Counted from the first letter of the stretch, positions 26,382 through 35,773 are shown. The stretch: DNA of 64,000 nt from Kordia algicida OT-1 (GCF_000154725.1 NZ_DS544873.1:1767661-1831660), one strand, 5' to 3'. The notes: generated from the letters alone by a model not told the origin. Numbers and translations are program-made.

Positions 26382-26930
26382 TTAGTTTTTCTTTTTCTTA
26401 TCTACATTTTTTAAGTGTTCTCCACCTGGAATGTCCATTTTACTGGTAAGCTTTGATACTTGCGTTAAATCGATATCTCCAGTTAAGGAAACCACCACGG
26501 TATTGATGCTTCTGTCTTTCATTTTTACTTTGTCTTCAATACCTGTAATGTACATTAAAAGTTCTTTAACGTGCGTATCGCTTTTTCCTTCTTTTACGTA
26601 GAATTTCATACGCGTATCTCCGTCTTTCACTTCCATTAATTCTTCTAACTCAGATGAACGACCGCTTACCCATCTTTTTAAGTCGGCAGAAATTTTAGTA
26701 TCGCTGGTAGCAAGTGTTTTTAAACTTTTCATACTATTTACCATTTCTAAAAATTCTTTTGCTTCAGGATCATCGGCATCCATTCCCATAGTGGCAAGCA
26801 TTCTAAACATTTTAGGTTTAATAGATACGTACGTTACTTCGTCATTATCTGCATATTTTTCAAAAATATTTTGTCCAAATGTAAGTATTGGCAAAGCCAT
26901 TAACATTACTAATAATACTACTTTCTTCAT
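26382..26930 (-). CDS. DUF4252 protein, exported
   Basis: A 182-aa protein with a cleavable signal (VVLLVMLMALPILTFGQ) and no lipobox. The core EKYADNDEVTYVSIKPKMFRMLATMGMDADDPEAKEFLEMV and the C-terminal strand INTVVVSLTGDIDLTQVSKLTSKM fit DUF4252. It ends in a Lys-rich tail (VDKKKKN). It is 4 nt downstream of the anti-sigma-like gene, so it belongs to the sigma-factor operon. Confidence 0.85.
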   Translation of the reverse strand: MKKVVLLVMLMALPILTFGQNIFEKYADNDEVTYVSIKPKMFRMLATMGMDADDPEAKEFLEMVNSMKSLKTLATSDTKISADLKRWVSGRSSELEELMEVKDGDTRMKFYVKEGKSDTHVKELLMYITGIEDKVKMKDRSINTVVVSLTGDIDLTQVSKLTSKMDIPGGEHLKNVDKKKKN

Positions 26931-26934
26931 GTTT

Positions 26935-27357
26935 TTAATTGTTTTCTGTTATAAAAATTTTGTTTGTTGTTTCTTCAAATTGTGCTAAATGATTGATGTG
27001 ACTTGCTCCTGTATTGAAACTTTCTGACACAAGAGACATGGTCATTTTGAAATCTTCAAAAGCTTGTTCGGCTTCACGTTGTTTTTTCCATTCGTTAAAA
27101 AATAGTCCGGTAGTAAGAAGGAATACGGCGGCAACTGAAATCCATTTTAAATAGTTTTTTCTAGGTTTTAATGGAACGTTGCGAGTAAACTGCTCACTTT
27201 TTAAATTAGCGAAGTGCTGAAACATGGGTTGGTATTCTTGCAAATGCGGCGCCACATTATTTTGCGAAAAATACGCTTGTAACTCTTGTTCTTCTTGAAC
27301 CGTTGTTGTTGCTTCAAAATACTTCTCTAATAAATTTTCTATGTTAGCTAACTCCAT
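26935..27357 (-). CDS. Putative membrane anti-sigma factor
   Basis: A 140-aa protein with an N-terminal cytoplasmic helical segment (LLEKYFEATTTVQEEQELQAYF), a single membrane helix near residue 72 (WISVAAVFLLTTGLFF) and a short periplasmic tail. It overlaps the sigma-factor gene by 14 nt, the usual layout of ECF sigma/anti-sigma pairs. It lacks a zinc-binding HxxxCxxC motif, so binding would be zinc-independent. The anti-sigma role is inferred mainly from context. Confidence 0.75.
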   Translation of the reverse strand: MELANIENLLEKYFEATTTVQEEQELQAYFSQNNVAPHLQEYQPMFQHFANLKSEQFTRNVPLKPRKNYLKWISVAAVFLLTTGLFFNEWKKQREAEQAFEDFKMTMSLVSESFNTGASHINHLAQFEETTNKIFITENN

Positions 27358-27853
27358 AGTTGTGTGTTTTTATAAGTTCTTGTCTTATGTATTTTCTTGC
27401 TCTAGATAATGCGACGCGAATTGCTGTTGGATTCATATTGACAACTTTGGCAATTTCCTCAAAATCATACTGTTCTACATCACGCAATTGTATGATGATT
27501 TTTTGTTGCTCTGGCAGCTGTTCCATAATTTCATGTACAAAACTGACACTATCTTTTAATTCTACTTCTTTTTGTAATGAGGTATTTTCATCTTTGTAAT
27601 TACTGTGAACCAATTTTAAATTGCTGGCTTGTTTTGATTTCAGTTTATCCAAGCAATAATTTTTAGTCATTGTCATTGCAAAAGCTTCCACATTATTATA
27701 AGCACTAATCTTCGATTTCTTAGACCATAATTTCAACAATACTTCTTGGGTTGCGTCTTCTGCTTCTTCACTAGAAACCAACAAACGCTTTGCCAATCGG
27801 TATAGCTTGTCTTTAAAAGGCAATATCATATTTAAAAAATCTGCCTGTTTCAT
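27344..27853 (-). CDS. ECF-type RNA polymerase sigma factor
   Basis: A 169-aa sigma-70 family protein: region 2 (LPFKDKLYRLAKRLLVSSEEAEDATQEVLLKLW) and region 4 (EQLPEQQKIIIQLRDVEQYDFEEIAKVVNMNPTAIRVALSRARKYIRQEL). It lacks regions 1 and 3, as ECF factors do. It heads a minus-strand operon with an anti-sigma-like gene and two DUF4252 genes, which are probably its targets or partners. Confidence 0.95.
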   Translation of the reverse strand: MKQADFLNMILPFKDKLYRLAKRLLVSSEEAEDATQEVLLKLWSKKSKISAYNNVEAFAMTMTKNYCLDKLKSKQASNLKLVHSNYKDENTSLQKEVELKDSVSFVHEIMEQLPEQQKIIIQLRDVEQYDFEEIAKVVNMNPTAIRVALSRARKYIRQELIKTHNYGVS

Positions 27854-27974
27854 TTTTGATCTATTAATTTCGGTTAGTTATAAGGAAGACGAACGAGTTA
27901 CGAATTTGTTACAAATAATTTTTATTTTACAATAATGTCGCTATTTTTAGTGTTTATAAAAGTAAAAACAAACT

Positions 27975-29483
27975 ATGATAAAGAAAATTATGAATATAAA
28001 AAAGTTGCTCTTTCTATTTGTCACGGCTTCTATCGTTACGGTAAGTTGTACAGATCAAGATGATAATCTGTTTAGCGTTTCTGCTGATTTAGAGGTACAA
28101 GATTTTGTATGGAAAGGATTAAATTTATGGTATTTTTGGCAAGGTGAAGTGGCTGATTTAGATGATAGCAAGCTTGATGATGCAGAAGGATATATTTCTT
28201 TTCTAAACAGTTATCCAAACCCTGCTGATTTATTTGAACATTTACGTCACCCTGACGACCGTTTTAGCATTATTGTAGATGATTACGATCTTTTACAAGC
28301 ATCACAACAAGGAAATTCAGATTCAAATGGAGCCGATGTCCGATATATCTTTTTAAACAGTGGAAGCTCTGAAGTTATTGGATATGTACGTTATATTGTG
28401 CCAAACTCTGATGCGGATGGAAAAGATATTCGCCGTGGAGATATTATTTATGCTGTAAATGGAGAAAGTTTATACTTTAATTCTTCCACAGATAATAATT
28501 TAGGTTTGTTAGATGCAACTTCGTATACGTTTAACCTAGCTGATTTGACTGTTAATAATGGAGTACGATCTATTACACCAAACGGAAGAAATATTGATTT
28601 AACAAAAACGAATCTTACTGAAAATCCAATTTTGGTAACGACAACTATTGATGTTGGTGCAAAAAAAGTTGGATACATTACGTATAACCAATTTATCGCA
28701 AACTTTGATACGCAATTAAATGGTGCTTTTGCAGATTTTCAAGCGCAAGGTGTGACTGATTTAGTGTTAGATTTCCGTTACAATCCTGGTGGTTTTGTAA
28801 GTAGTGCGATCAACTTAGGGAGCATGGTAACTGGACAGTTTGAAGGACAATTATTTACAAAATTCCGTTACAACGATAAAATTCAACCAATATTGACAGA
28901 CGAGCAAGAAAATCGCTACTTCCGTAGCACGTTGAGTACAGGTGCAGGAATCAACAGTTTAGGACTATCTAAAGTATACATAATTACTACAGGAAGTACA
29001 GCTTCTGCAAGTGAATTAGTGATTAACTCTTTAGATCCGTACATTGATGTTGTGCAAGTAGGAACAACGACGACAGGAAAAAATGAAGCATCCGTTTCTT
29101 TATACGATTCGCCTTCATGGACATTTGGAGATGAACAGTTGAATCCAAATCATAAATGGGCAATGCAACCATTAATTTCTCGTTTGGAGAATAGCGCAGG
29201 CTTCTCTAACTACACTAACGGATTGGATCCAGATATTGTTCTCGCAGAAGATTTGACAAATTTAGGCGTTCTTGGTGATGAAAATGAACCTTTATTAGCA
29301 GCAGCCTTAGCAGATATTGCAGCCGCAGGAAGACCTCTAAATTTCAATAGTAGCAAAGCATTACCTATTGAAGGAATTACAGATACGAAACTACAAAGAA
29401 TTACAGGAAACCGTATGTATATTGACATCAATATTGAAGACAATGATGCATTGAAAAATCATAAAGTAGTGATTCCAGAATAA
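27975..29483 (+). CDS. S41 (C-terminal processing) peptidase, lipoprotein
   Basis: A 502-aa lipoprotein (lipobox ASIVTVSC) with an N-terminal helical domain (DLEVQDFVWKGLNLWYFWQGEVADL), a PDZ segment (DADGKDIRRGDIIYAVNGES) and the S41 catalytic domain (VTDLVLDFRYNPGG, then the Ser in GSTASASELVINSL). It probably degrades periplasmic or surface peptides. The start may be the internal Met at codon 6. A terminator follows. Confidence 0.92.
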   Translation: MIKKIMNIKKLLFLFVTASIVTVSCTDQDDNLFSVSADLEVQDFVWKGLNLWYFWQGEVADLDDSKLDDAEGYISFLNSYPNPADLFEHLRHPDDRFSIIVDDYDLLQASQQGNSDSNGADVRYIFLNSGSSEVIGYVRYIVPNSDADGKDIRRGDIIYAVNGESLYFNSSTDNNLGLLDATSYTFNLADLTVNNGVRSITPNGRNIDLTKTNLTENPILVTTTIDVGAKKVGYITYNQFIANFDTQLNGAFADFQAQGVTDLVLDFRYNPGGFVSSAINLGSMVTGQFEGQLFTKFRYNDKIQPILTDEQENRYFRSTLSTGAGINSLGLSKVYIITTGSTASASELVINSLDPYIDVVQVGTTTTGKNEASVSLYDSPSWTFGDEQLNPNHKWAMQPLISRLENSAGFSNYTNGLDPDIVLAEDLTNLGVLGDENEPLLAAALADIAAAGRPLNFNSSKALPIEGITDTKLQRITGNRMYIDINIEDNDALKNHKVVIPE

Positions 29484-29505
29484 CGGAATAACAATTCATT
29501 TCACG

Positions 29506-29546
29506 ATAAAAAAAATGCTTCTATATTTCTAGAAGCATTTTTTATA
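29506..29546 (+). terminator. Terminator of the S41 peptidase gene
   Basis: AAAAAATGCTTCT, a short loop, then AGAAGCATTTTTT, 25-60 nt after the stop. Confidence 0.85.
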
Positions 29547-29562
29547 CTTTATTTTTTTAAAC

Positions 29563-29592
29563 AAAAAAACCATCGGTTTCCCAATGGTTTTA
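29563..29592 (-). terminator. Terminator of the BtuB-like receptor gene
   Basis: The minus strand has AAAACCATTGG, a short loop, CCGATGG and then a run of T, about 30 nt after the receptor stop at 29621. Confidence 0.75.
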
Positions 29593-29620
29593 ATCGACAT
29601 ACTATTGTATTAAATAAACT

Positions 29621-31483
29621 TTACAGGTTTAGCGAAAAACCAACACGAACATTTGTTCCTCTGGTTGTAAATCCTGTAATTTCGGTATATTCTTCGTTGA
29701 ATATATTTGATACGTTTACAAATGCGCTTAAGCGTTTGCTAAATTGATGATTTAGATTTGCACCAATCAAGTTGAAAGATTCCAACGTAACATCTTGAAA
29801 TGTAGTAAAATCAGTATCTAAACGCTCAGATGTAAATTGATAAGACAATCCTGCATTCGTTTTAGACGAAAATGCATAGCCAACATTTAAGTTTGCTTTG
29901 TGTTTTGGTATACGCAACACTTTTACATCTTTTTTCTCTGTAAATGTATAGTTTGCATCAATTGTTAAGTTTTCAATTGGCGTTGCAAATACTTCAAATT
30001 CGAAACCATTTACAGTAAACTCATCTTCTACATTTTGATATTCTCCAGCAAACGTTGTAAAATCCGTAACAACATAATCGATAAAGTTTTCTTCTTTTCT
30101 GTTGAAATATACGGCACTTGCACGTAATTTTTTAGATAACTTCACTTCTACTCCACCTTCTAACGTTGTATTTTCTTCTGGTTCTAAATCTGGATTTGGT
30201 CCAAAATTCCCAAATAATTGCGACAAGGTTGGTGCGATAAATGACGTACTATACGAAGCAAATCCTTTTACATAACCTTTGCCAAGTGGCATACGATATG
30301 ATGGATTTAAATTATAGGTAAAATGTGTTCCATATTCACTATGATTATTTAAACGTCCACCAGCATTTACGTTCATTCCGAAATCAGATACATATACAAC
30401 ATTTACATACGGATCTACGATGGAAGACGATTGTTCTTCCGCGAAAACCGTTTGGTTGTCAATATAATTCAATCCAACAACGGTGTAAAATTTGTTGCTA
30501 AAGTTATACTTATTAAAAATGTCTAGCGCAATAGTTTCTCCTTCAAACGTAGATGGAAAGTTTGAACGAAATTCACGATCAATCTTTGTATAAGCAGCAT
30601 TCATGGTTACGCTACCATTTTTGTACGTATATTTTGGAGCAATTCCAAAACGATATTGTTCACTTTCTCCTGTAAAATTGGCATCGACTCTTGGCGAAGA
30701 ATTGTCAAAATCGTTTTTAAACTTGTCCATGTTTCCAAAAATACTTGCTTCAAAAGCATCCGAAAATTTATATCCAATACGAACATTGGTATTAATTCGT
30801 GAAAAACGATCGCTTTCTTCTCCAATTACAGCCGATAAACCAACTGTATTTTGATGTCCAAAACCTACTACATACGACAAATTATCAACCGTTCCATCAA
30901 TGCGCGCACTGTTTGAAAAATCGTTGATATTATAATCGGAATCGTCTTGTGATTGATTCGTTCCAAAAGAACTATTCACACGCAAAGCAATGTTATCTTC
31001 CGAAGCTTTCTTGGTCGTAATGCTAATTACAGCAGTTGCTGCGCCACTTCCATACAATGTACTTGAAGCACCTTTTATGATTTCAATAGACTCAATTTGA
31101 TCTAACGCAATCAGACGTAAGTCAAAATCATTTGAAATTGACGAAGGATCATTTACCTGAATTCCATCAATCATAATCAATACCTGACGATTGTTTCCTC
31201 CACGCACAAAATAACTCAAGTTTTGTCCGGCGTTACTTCTACTTCCCAAAATTTCAATTCCACTTTTGGTATTGATAACTTCGGCAACGGTTTTTCCTTG
31301 ATTTTTTTTAATTTCTTCACTCGAAATCGTAATCACGGTTTTACCAGAATTTTCTCTTTTCAACGCATGGCGCGAATCAGAAATGACCACCTCATCAAGG
31401 TTTTCAGTTTCATCTTGTTGTTGTGCAAATACGGCAGTACAAGCCAAAAACAAGGCACTAACAGATAGTACTGTTTTTTTCAT
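29621..31483 (-). CDS. btuB: TonB-dependent vitamin B12 receptor (BtuB-like)
   Basis: A 620-aa outer-membrane receptor with signal peptide (SVSALFLACTAVFAQ), TonB box region (LDEVVISDSR), plug domain (GKTVAEVINTKSGIEILGSRSNAGQNLSYFVRGGNNRQVLIMIDGIQVNDP, then EIIKGASSTLYGSGAATAVISITTKK) and a 22-strand-size barrel ending in GFSLNL. The cobalamin riboswitch in its leader (31566-31770) and the divergent btuFCD genes identify its substrate as a corrinoid. Confidence 0.93.
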   Translation of the reverse strand: MKKTVLSVSALFLACTAVFAQQQDETENLDEVVISDSRHALKRENSGKTVITISSEEIKKNQGKTVAEVINTKSGIEILGSRSNAGQNLSYFVRGGNNRQVLIMIDGIQVNDPSSISNDFDLRLIALDQIESIEIIKGASSTLYGSGAATAVISITTKKASEDNIALRVNSSFGTNQSQDDSDYNINDFSNSARIDGTVDNLSYVVGFGHQNTVGLSAVIGEESDRFSRINTNVRIGYKFSDAFEASIFGNMDKFKNDFDNSSPRVDANFTGESEQYRFGIAPKYTYKNGSVTMNAAYTKIDREFRSNFPSTFEGETIALDIFNKYNFSNKFYTVVGLNYIDNQTVFAEEQSSSIVDPYVNVVYVSDFGMNVNAGGRLNNHSEYGTHFTYNLNPSYRMPLGKGYVKGFASYSTSFIAPTLSQLFGNFGPNPDLEPEENTTLEGGVEVKLSKKLRASAVYFNRKEENFIDYVVTDFTTFAGEYQNVEDEFTVNGFEFEVFATPIENLTIDANYTFTEKKDVKVLRIPKHKANLNVGYAFSSKTNAGLSYQFTSERLDTDFTTFQDVTLESFNLIGANLNHQFSKRLSAFVNVSNIFNEEYTEITGFTTRGTNVRVGFSLNL

Positions 31484-31565
31484 TTAATTTTCGTTTTATG
31501 GGAATAAAGTATGGGTTTCCATACGCAAACTTTTATCCCGAAAGTTTGACATTAATTATGAAATT

Positions 31566-31770
31566 TGGCAGGTCTCCTGACTTGCAATTTGCTATATACC
31601 TTCCCGAAAATTCAGTGGTCATGTAGTTATAGCAACTCATTTTGAAGTGAGGTACTGAACAAAGCCAGCACATGCTTACAGTTGCGGGAACAGTTCAAGA
31701 CTGAAGGCGCGTTGCCTTTTCACTTGATTCCCTTTTAATCCGAGAATACTAACGTAGTCTCGAAACCAAA
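31566..31770 (-). ncRNA. Cobalamin riboswitch
   Basis: On the minus strand the leader shows the conserved pieces in order: AAAAGGGAATC near the 5' end, CTGTTCCCGCAACTGTAAGC (B12 box core), GACCACTGAA, GGGAAGG and the closing AGTCAGGAGACCTGCC. It starts just downstream of a -7 box (TATTTTTG, 31779-31786) and ends about 80 nt before the btuB-like ATG. Adenosylcobalamin binding would lower receptor expression. Confidence 0.95.
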
Positions 31771-31816
31771 ATTCGGCGCAAAAATAAACATTCTTTAGAA
31801 TCTATCTACATAAAAC

Positions 31817-33034
31817 ATGAAAATAATAGTATTTTTGAAAAAATTAGCAACACCATTTATGCAACCTATCAAATCGATTTACCTATTATTATTGACATTA
31901 TGCATCTTTTCTTTCTCGTGTAAAACGGAGAAAAAAGAAGCTATAGAGCAAAAACTTCCAATTCCTGTCGTTTCTGAAAAAAATACAAGTACACTTCAAC
32001 ACGCCAAAGGATTTACTATTGAAAAACAAGGAGATTTAACGATTATTAAAGTACTATCGCCTTGGCCAGATGCTGATAAAGATTTTACCTATGCACTGAT
32101 TCCGAGAGAAAAAGCCGCTGCTATGACACTGCCACGCGATGCATATGATGCAATTGTATTAACTCCTGTTGAACGTATTGTAGTAACTTCTACTACACAC
32201 ATTCCTACTTTAGAAATGCTTGGGGTAGAAACTACGTTGGTTGGTTTTCCAGATACTGATTACATTTCTTCTGAAAAAACACGTGCTTTGATTGATTCCG
32301 ATAAGGTGAAAGATATTGGACAAAACGATCAGATAAATATTGAATTATTAATTGATTTACAACCTGAATTGGTGATTGGATTTTCTATCAATAATTCAAA
32401 TCCGACGTATAAAACCATTCAAAAGGCAAATATTCCTGTGGTTTACAATGGCGATTGGACAGAAAAAACGCCACTTGGACGCGCAGAATGGATTCACTTT
32501 TTTGCGCCGTTTTTTCATAAAGAAGCAAAAGCTTCTGAAGTTTTTGATACGATTGAAAAAAATTACAATGAAGCTAAAGAATTGGCAAAAAAAGCCACTA
32601 CAAAACCTACGATTCTAGCGGGCGCAATGTATAAAGATATTTGGTATTTGCCTGCGGGCGAAAGTTTTCAAGCACAATATTTGATTGATGCAAATGCTGA
32701 TTATCTCTGGAAAGATTCGGAAGGAACAGGAAGTTTATCGTTAAGTATTGAAAGTGTGTTAGACAAAGCTTCGGAAGCAGATATTTGGATTGGACCTGCA
32801 CGCTTTAAAAGTTATGAAGACCTCAAAAAAGCTAGTGAATTGTACACAAAATTTGCACCTTTTAAAAATAAAAAAATCTACAGTACCGCTAATACGATTG
32901 GTAAAACAGGCGGAACGATGTATTATGAATTGGCACCAACACGACCAGATATTGTGTTAAAAGATATTATCAAAGCGATTCATCCTGAGATTTTACCAAA
33001 TTACGAACCATACTTTTTTAAACCTTTGTTATAA
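31817..33034 (+). CDS. btuF: Corrinoid ABC transporter substrate-binding lipoprotein (BtuF-like)
   Basis: A 405-aa periplasmic-binding protein of the helical-backbone (Fe/B12) type. The lipobox IFSFSC and a preceding signal suggest the start is the Met at 31859 (codon 15). Two lobes are visible: VERIVVTSTTHIPTLEMLGVETTLVGFPDTDYI and LIDLQPELVIGF, then AEWIHFFAPFFHKEAKASEVFDTIEKNYNEAKELAKK. It lies divergent to the riboswitch-controlled receptor and directly upstream of the permease, which supports a corrinoid substrate. Confidence 0.88.
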   Translation: MKIIVFLKKLATPFMQPIKSIYLLLLTLCIFSFSCKTEKKEAIEQKLPIPVVSEKNTSTLQHAKGFTIEKQGDLTIIKVLSPWPDADKDFTYALIPREKAAAMTLPRDAYDAIVLTPVERIVVTSTTHIPTLEMLGVETTLVGFPDTDYISSEKTRALIDSDKVKDIGQNDQINIELLIDLQPELVIGFSINNSNPTYKTIQKANIPVVYNGDWTEKTPLGRAEWIHFFAPFFHKEAKASEVFDTIEKNYNEAKELAKKATTKPTILAGAMYKDIWYLPAGESFQAQYLIDANADYLWKDSEGTGSLSLSIESVLDKASEADIWIGPARFKSYEDLKKASELYTKFAPFKNKKIYSTANTIGKTGGTMYYELAPTRPDIVLKDIIKAIHPEILPNYEPYFFKPLL

Positions 33035-34066
33035 TTGGTTGCACAAAAATCATATCGCATCACATTTATCGTACTTAGTTTTGTATTGATTGCCTGTTTT
33101 TTGCTCAATATCAGTTTGGGTTCTGTAGGAATTCCGCTTGATGGAATTTTCGCAGCATTTACAGGTGGCGAAATTGAGAAAGAAACCTGGCGAATTACCG
33201 TTTTAGACATCCGATTGCCAAAAGCGATTGCGGCAGTTTTAGTTGGTTTTGGATTGTCGTTAAGTGGTTTGTTGATGCAAACATTATTTAGGAATCCGCT
33301 TTCTGGACCTTTTGTCCTCGGATTGAGTTCTGGTGCAAGTTTAGGCGTTGCGTTGTTGATTATGGGTGCGTCTATTTTTGGCGGTTTTTTAGGAACTTTT
33401 TTATTATCGAGTTATAGTTTGGTCATTGCGGCAAGTTTAGGGAGTTTTCTGGTATTATTAACCGTCATGGCTGTTTCGTTTCGTGTAAAAGATACGATGT
33501 CAATTTTGATTATCGGATTGATGTTTGGAAGCATTACTGCAGCAATTGTAAGCGTATTGACCTATTTTAGCGATGCCGAAGAATTGAAACAATTTATGTT
33601 GTGGACGCTTGGTTCGTTAGGAAATTTAAACTGGGAAGAATTGAGCATTCTTAGTTTTTTGATTGTTTTAGGTATTATTTTGAGTATTATTTCTATTAAA
33701 TCATTAAATGCCTTTCTTTTGGGTGAAAATTATGCACGAAGTCTCGGAATTGACATCAAACGATCTCGTTATATTGTGATTATTGCCACTAGTTTGATGG
33801 CTGGAAGTTGTACCGCTTTTGTTGGTCCGATTGCTTTTATCGGTTTGGCGGTTCCGCATTTGACACGTTTGTTTTTTAATACAACCAATCATAAAATTCT
33901 AGTGCCAAGCGTGTGTTTGATTGGTGGAATTTTGATGTTGATTTGTGATAGTATTGCGCAAGTTCCACTTAGCGAAATTACCTTACCTATCAACGCGATT
34001 ACTTCAATGATTGGCGCGCCAGTAGTGATTTGGTTATTGGTGAGAAAACGGAAAATGATTTTTTAG
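33035..34066 (+). CDS. btuC: Corrinoid ABC transporter permease (BtuC/FecCD family)
   Basis: A 343-aa protein with about ten membrane helices and FecCD landmarks: DIRLPKAIAAVLVGFGLSLSGLLMQTLFRNPLSGPFVLGLSSGASLG, LWTLGSLGNLNWEEL and the cytoplasmic coupling loop GPIAFIGLAVPHLTRL. It starts at a TTG immediately after the btuF stop, so translation is coupled. The ATPase gene is separated from it by an 800-bp insertion carrying an opposite-strand gene. Confidence 0.93.
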   Translation: MVAQKSYRITFIVLSFVLIACFLLNISLGSVGIPLDGIFAAFTGGEIEKETWRITVLDIRLPKAIAAVLVGFGLSLSGLLMQTLFRNPLSGPFVLGLSSGASLGVALLIMGASIFGGFLGTFLLSSYSLVIAASLGSFLVLLTVMAVSFRVKDTMSILIIGLMFGSITAAIVSVLTYFSDAEELKQFMLWTLGSLGNLNWEELSILSFLIVLGIILSIISIKSLNAFLLGENYARSLGIDIKRSRYIVIIATSLMAGSCTAFVGPIAFIGLAVPHLTRLFFNTTNHKILVPSVCLIGGILMLICDSIAQVPLSEITLPINAITSMIGAPVVIWLLVRKRKMIF

Positions 34067-34131
34067 ATAGATCGCTTTGCTTTTAGGTTCGCTTTGCTCA
34101 ATTCAAGGATTTAAGGTTGTTTCTGAGATCA

Positions 34132-34620
34132 TTATTTGATTTGTAAGTTCAAAACTATCTTACAAGAAAAACTTTCTTTCAATTGTAAACGTTTTGAATT
34201 GATTTTGATAATGGAAAAATCTCCAGCAAACCTCGAAGAACGACCTTTATTACCTTTGATTGTGTTATGTAATAGTTTAATTTTGGATTGATATTGTTCT
34301 TCTGTGATAATTTTTCTCGCCCCATATTTTGCTAAGGTTTCCGTATTTTCGTCAATCCATTTTTTTAATTTATCTCGATAGAGTAAAAGGTTCCTGTCAA
34401 TCTTCTTTATAATTTTGTATATATTTTCTATGTAAATAAACTCATAAAATGTTTCTTTTTTTGTGATGAAAACCTTAGCATTCGTACTTACGTGAAAACA
34501 TCCGCCGATAATGATGTCTATCGTGACTTGCTCATTATCTTCCAAAGAATAAAGTTCAGAAAAATCACTTGTTTGTGCACACAATAGAAATGGAATTAAG
34601 AGGAAAAATATATATCGCAT
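34132..34620 (-). CDS. Hypothetical exported protein inside the B12 operon
   Basis: A 162-aa protein with a signal peptide (MRYIFFLLIPFLLCAQ). The mature part contains IIIGGCFHVSTNAKVFITKKETFYEFIYIENIYKIIKKIDR and a Lys-rich helix, then beta strands; no family is recognised. It is on the opposite strand between btuC and btuD, splitting what is normally a contiguous operon, which suggests a later insertion. Confidence 0.7.
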   Translation of the reverse strand: MRYIFFLLIPFLLCAQTSDFSELYSLEDNEQVTIDIIIGGCFHVSTNAKVFITKKETFYEFIYIENIYKIIKKIDRNLLLYRDKLKKWIDENTETLAKYGARKIITEEQYQSKIKLLHNTIKGNKGRSSRFAGDFSIIKINSKRLQLKESFSCKIVLNLQIK

Positions 34621-34861
34621 TAACTATAAAAAAATTAATCTTTTCAACTAAAATAGTCCAACAATCATTAATTCTCTCATTTTTAACATAGATTATGATT
34701 TGAAAGAAAACGTATTTTATGAAATTCATGTTATTAGGAGCAAAAAATAAAATTCGTACTTTAGTCCGCTCAATAAAGAACTTATTTCTACAACAAAGAC
34801 ATATCCGGTTTTACAAACGACTTCGCTTTCTATTGGTTATCAAGACAAAGCAAATGCTAAA

Positions 34862-35593
34862 GTGATCGCAGAAGCGATTGACGTTACGATTTCGAGAGGG
34901 AAATTAGTCGCGTTGGTTGGTGCAAATGGAATTGGGAAATCTACGTTGTTGCGAACGTTGGCAAAGATTCAAGAACCGCTTTCTGGAGAGATTTTATTAC
35001 AAAATAAACTGCTTCACTCCTATTCGAATGCTGCATTAGCAAGAGAAATTAGTTTGGTATTGACTGAGCAAATTCCTTCCAAAAATTTAACCGTTGTAGA
35101 ATTGATTGCACTCGGTCGTCAACCATATACCAATTGGATTGGAAATCTCTCTAAGAACGATCACGCCATTGTAGAAAGTGCTTTAAAAAAGACAAATTTA
35201 CTCGAATTGAAACACCGAAAATGTTACACCTTGAGTGACGGACAACTGCAAAAAGTAATGATTGCACGTGCATTAGCGCAAGATACTTCTATGATTATTT
35301 TAGATGAACCAACCACACATTTGGATATGTATCACAAAGCGTATGTGTTGAATCTTTTAAAAAAATTAGCACACGATACACAAAAAACTATGTTGTTTTC
35401 TACGCATGAAATTGATTTGGCAATTCAGCTGTGTGATGAAATGATTGTGATGAATAATGGCAGCGTTTTTTCAGGAACTCCTTGCGAATTGATTGAACAA
35501 GGTATTTTTGAAGCTTTGTTTCCAAACGATTTAATTACTTTTGATGCTTCTTCTGGCAGTTTTAAAGTAAAAAATACAACTTCCAAAACGTAA
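34862..35593 (+). CDS. btuD: Corrinoid ABC transporter ATP-binding protein (BtuD-like), start uncertain
   Basis: An ABC ATPase with Walker A GANGIGKST, signature LSDGQLQKVMIARAL, Walker B MIILDEPTTHLD and the H-loop STHE. The first start codon in frame is a GTG at 34862, but homology clearly begins earlier: upstream codons read YPVLQTTSLSIGYQDKANAK, the first strand of every ABC domain, and no ATG, GTG or TTG occurs in frame back to the TAA at 34748. An ATG at 34719 opens the neighbouring frame, so a one-base shift near the A-run at 34742-34752 may have split the start from the gene. Confidence 0.85.
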   Translation: MIAEAIDVTISRGKLVALVGANGIGKSTLLRTLAKIQEPLSGEILLQNKLLHSYSNAALAREISLVLTEQIPSKNLTVVELIALGRQPYTNWIGNLSKNDHAIVESALKKTNLLELKHRKCYTLSDGQLQKVMIARALAQDTSMIILDEPTTHLDMYHKAYVLNLLKKLAHDTQKTMLFSTHEIDLAIQLCDEMIVMNNGSVFSGTPCELIEQGIFEALFPNDLITFDASSGSFKVKNTTSKT

Positions 35594-35706
35594 AAAACGC
35601 CTTATCAAGCGATAAGACGTTTCAATAAAAACTAACCAACCAAAAATGTAATACGACTCGCGTTGCTCAAGTAACCAACTCTTTGCGTGGTCATCATCGT
35701 AATACA
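35592..35706 (-). ncRNA. Candidate sigma-54-dependent small RNA, copy 1
   Basis: The promoter TTGGCACGGAAGTTGGAC (35733-35716) fits the sigma-54 -24/-12 consensus with exact spacing. The predicted RNA starts near 35706, directly at the 5' arm of a 9-bp stem. It ends at the hairpin AACGTCTTATC-GCTT-GATAAGGCGTT plus six T at 35592-35622. This terminator differs in sequence from those of copies 2-4 and also sits just behind btuD, so it may serve both strands. Confidence 0.65.
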
Positions 35707-35754
35707 TATTATATAGTCCAACTTCCGTGCCAAAACGGAAAGTTTATTGTAAAA

Positions 35755-35773
35755 TTAACCGTGTTTGTGTTAA
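35755..35773. promoter_or_regulatory. Candidate enhancer site for the small-RNA promoters
   Basis: The near-palindrome TTAACACAAACACGGTTAA lies about 58 bp upstream of the predicted start of copy 1 and is repeated exactly upstream of copy 2 (35957-35975). Sigma-54 promoters require an upstream activator site; this is a candidate, though somewhat closer than usual. Confidence 0.35.

Noticed and set aside
31566-31770. Riboswitch control of the plus-strand btuF gene
   Set aside because: All conserved cobalamin riboswitch elements read on the minus strand only, so it controls the receptor gene and not the divergent transporter.
34719-34865. Independent small gene from ATG 34719
   Set aside because: Its frame overlaps the clearly coding first strand of the BtuD-like ATPase in another frame; a frame break of btuD is a better explanation.
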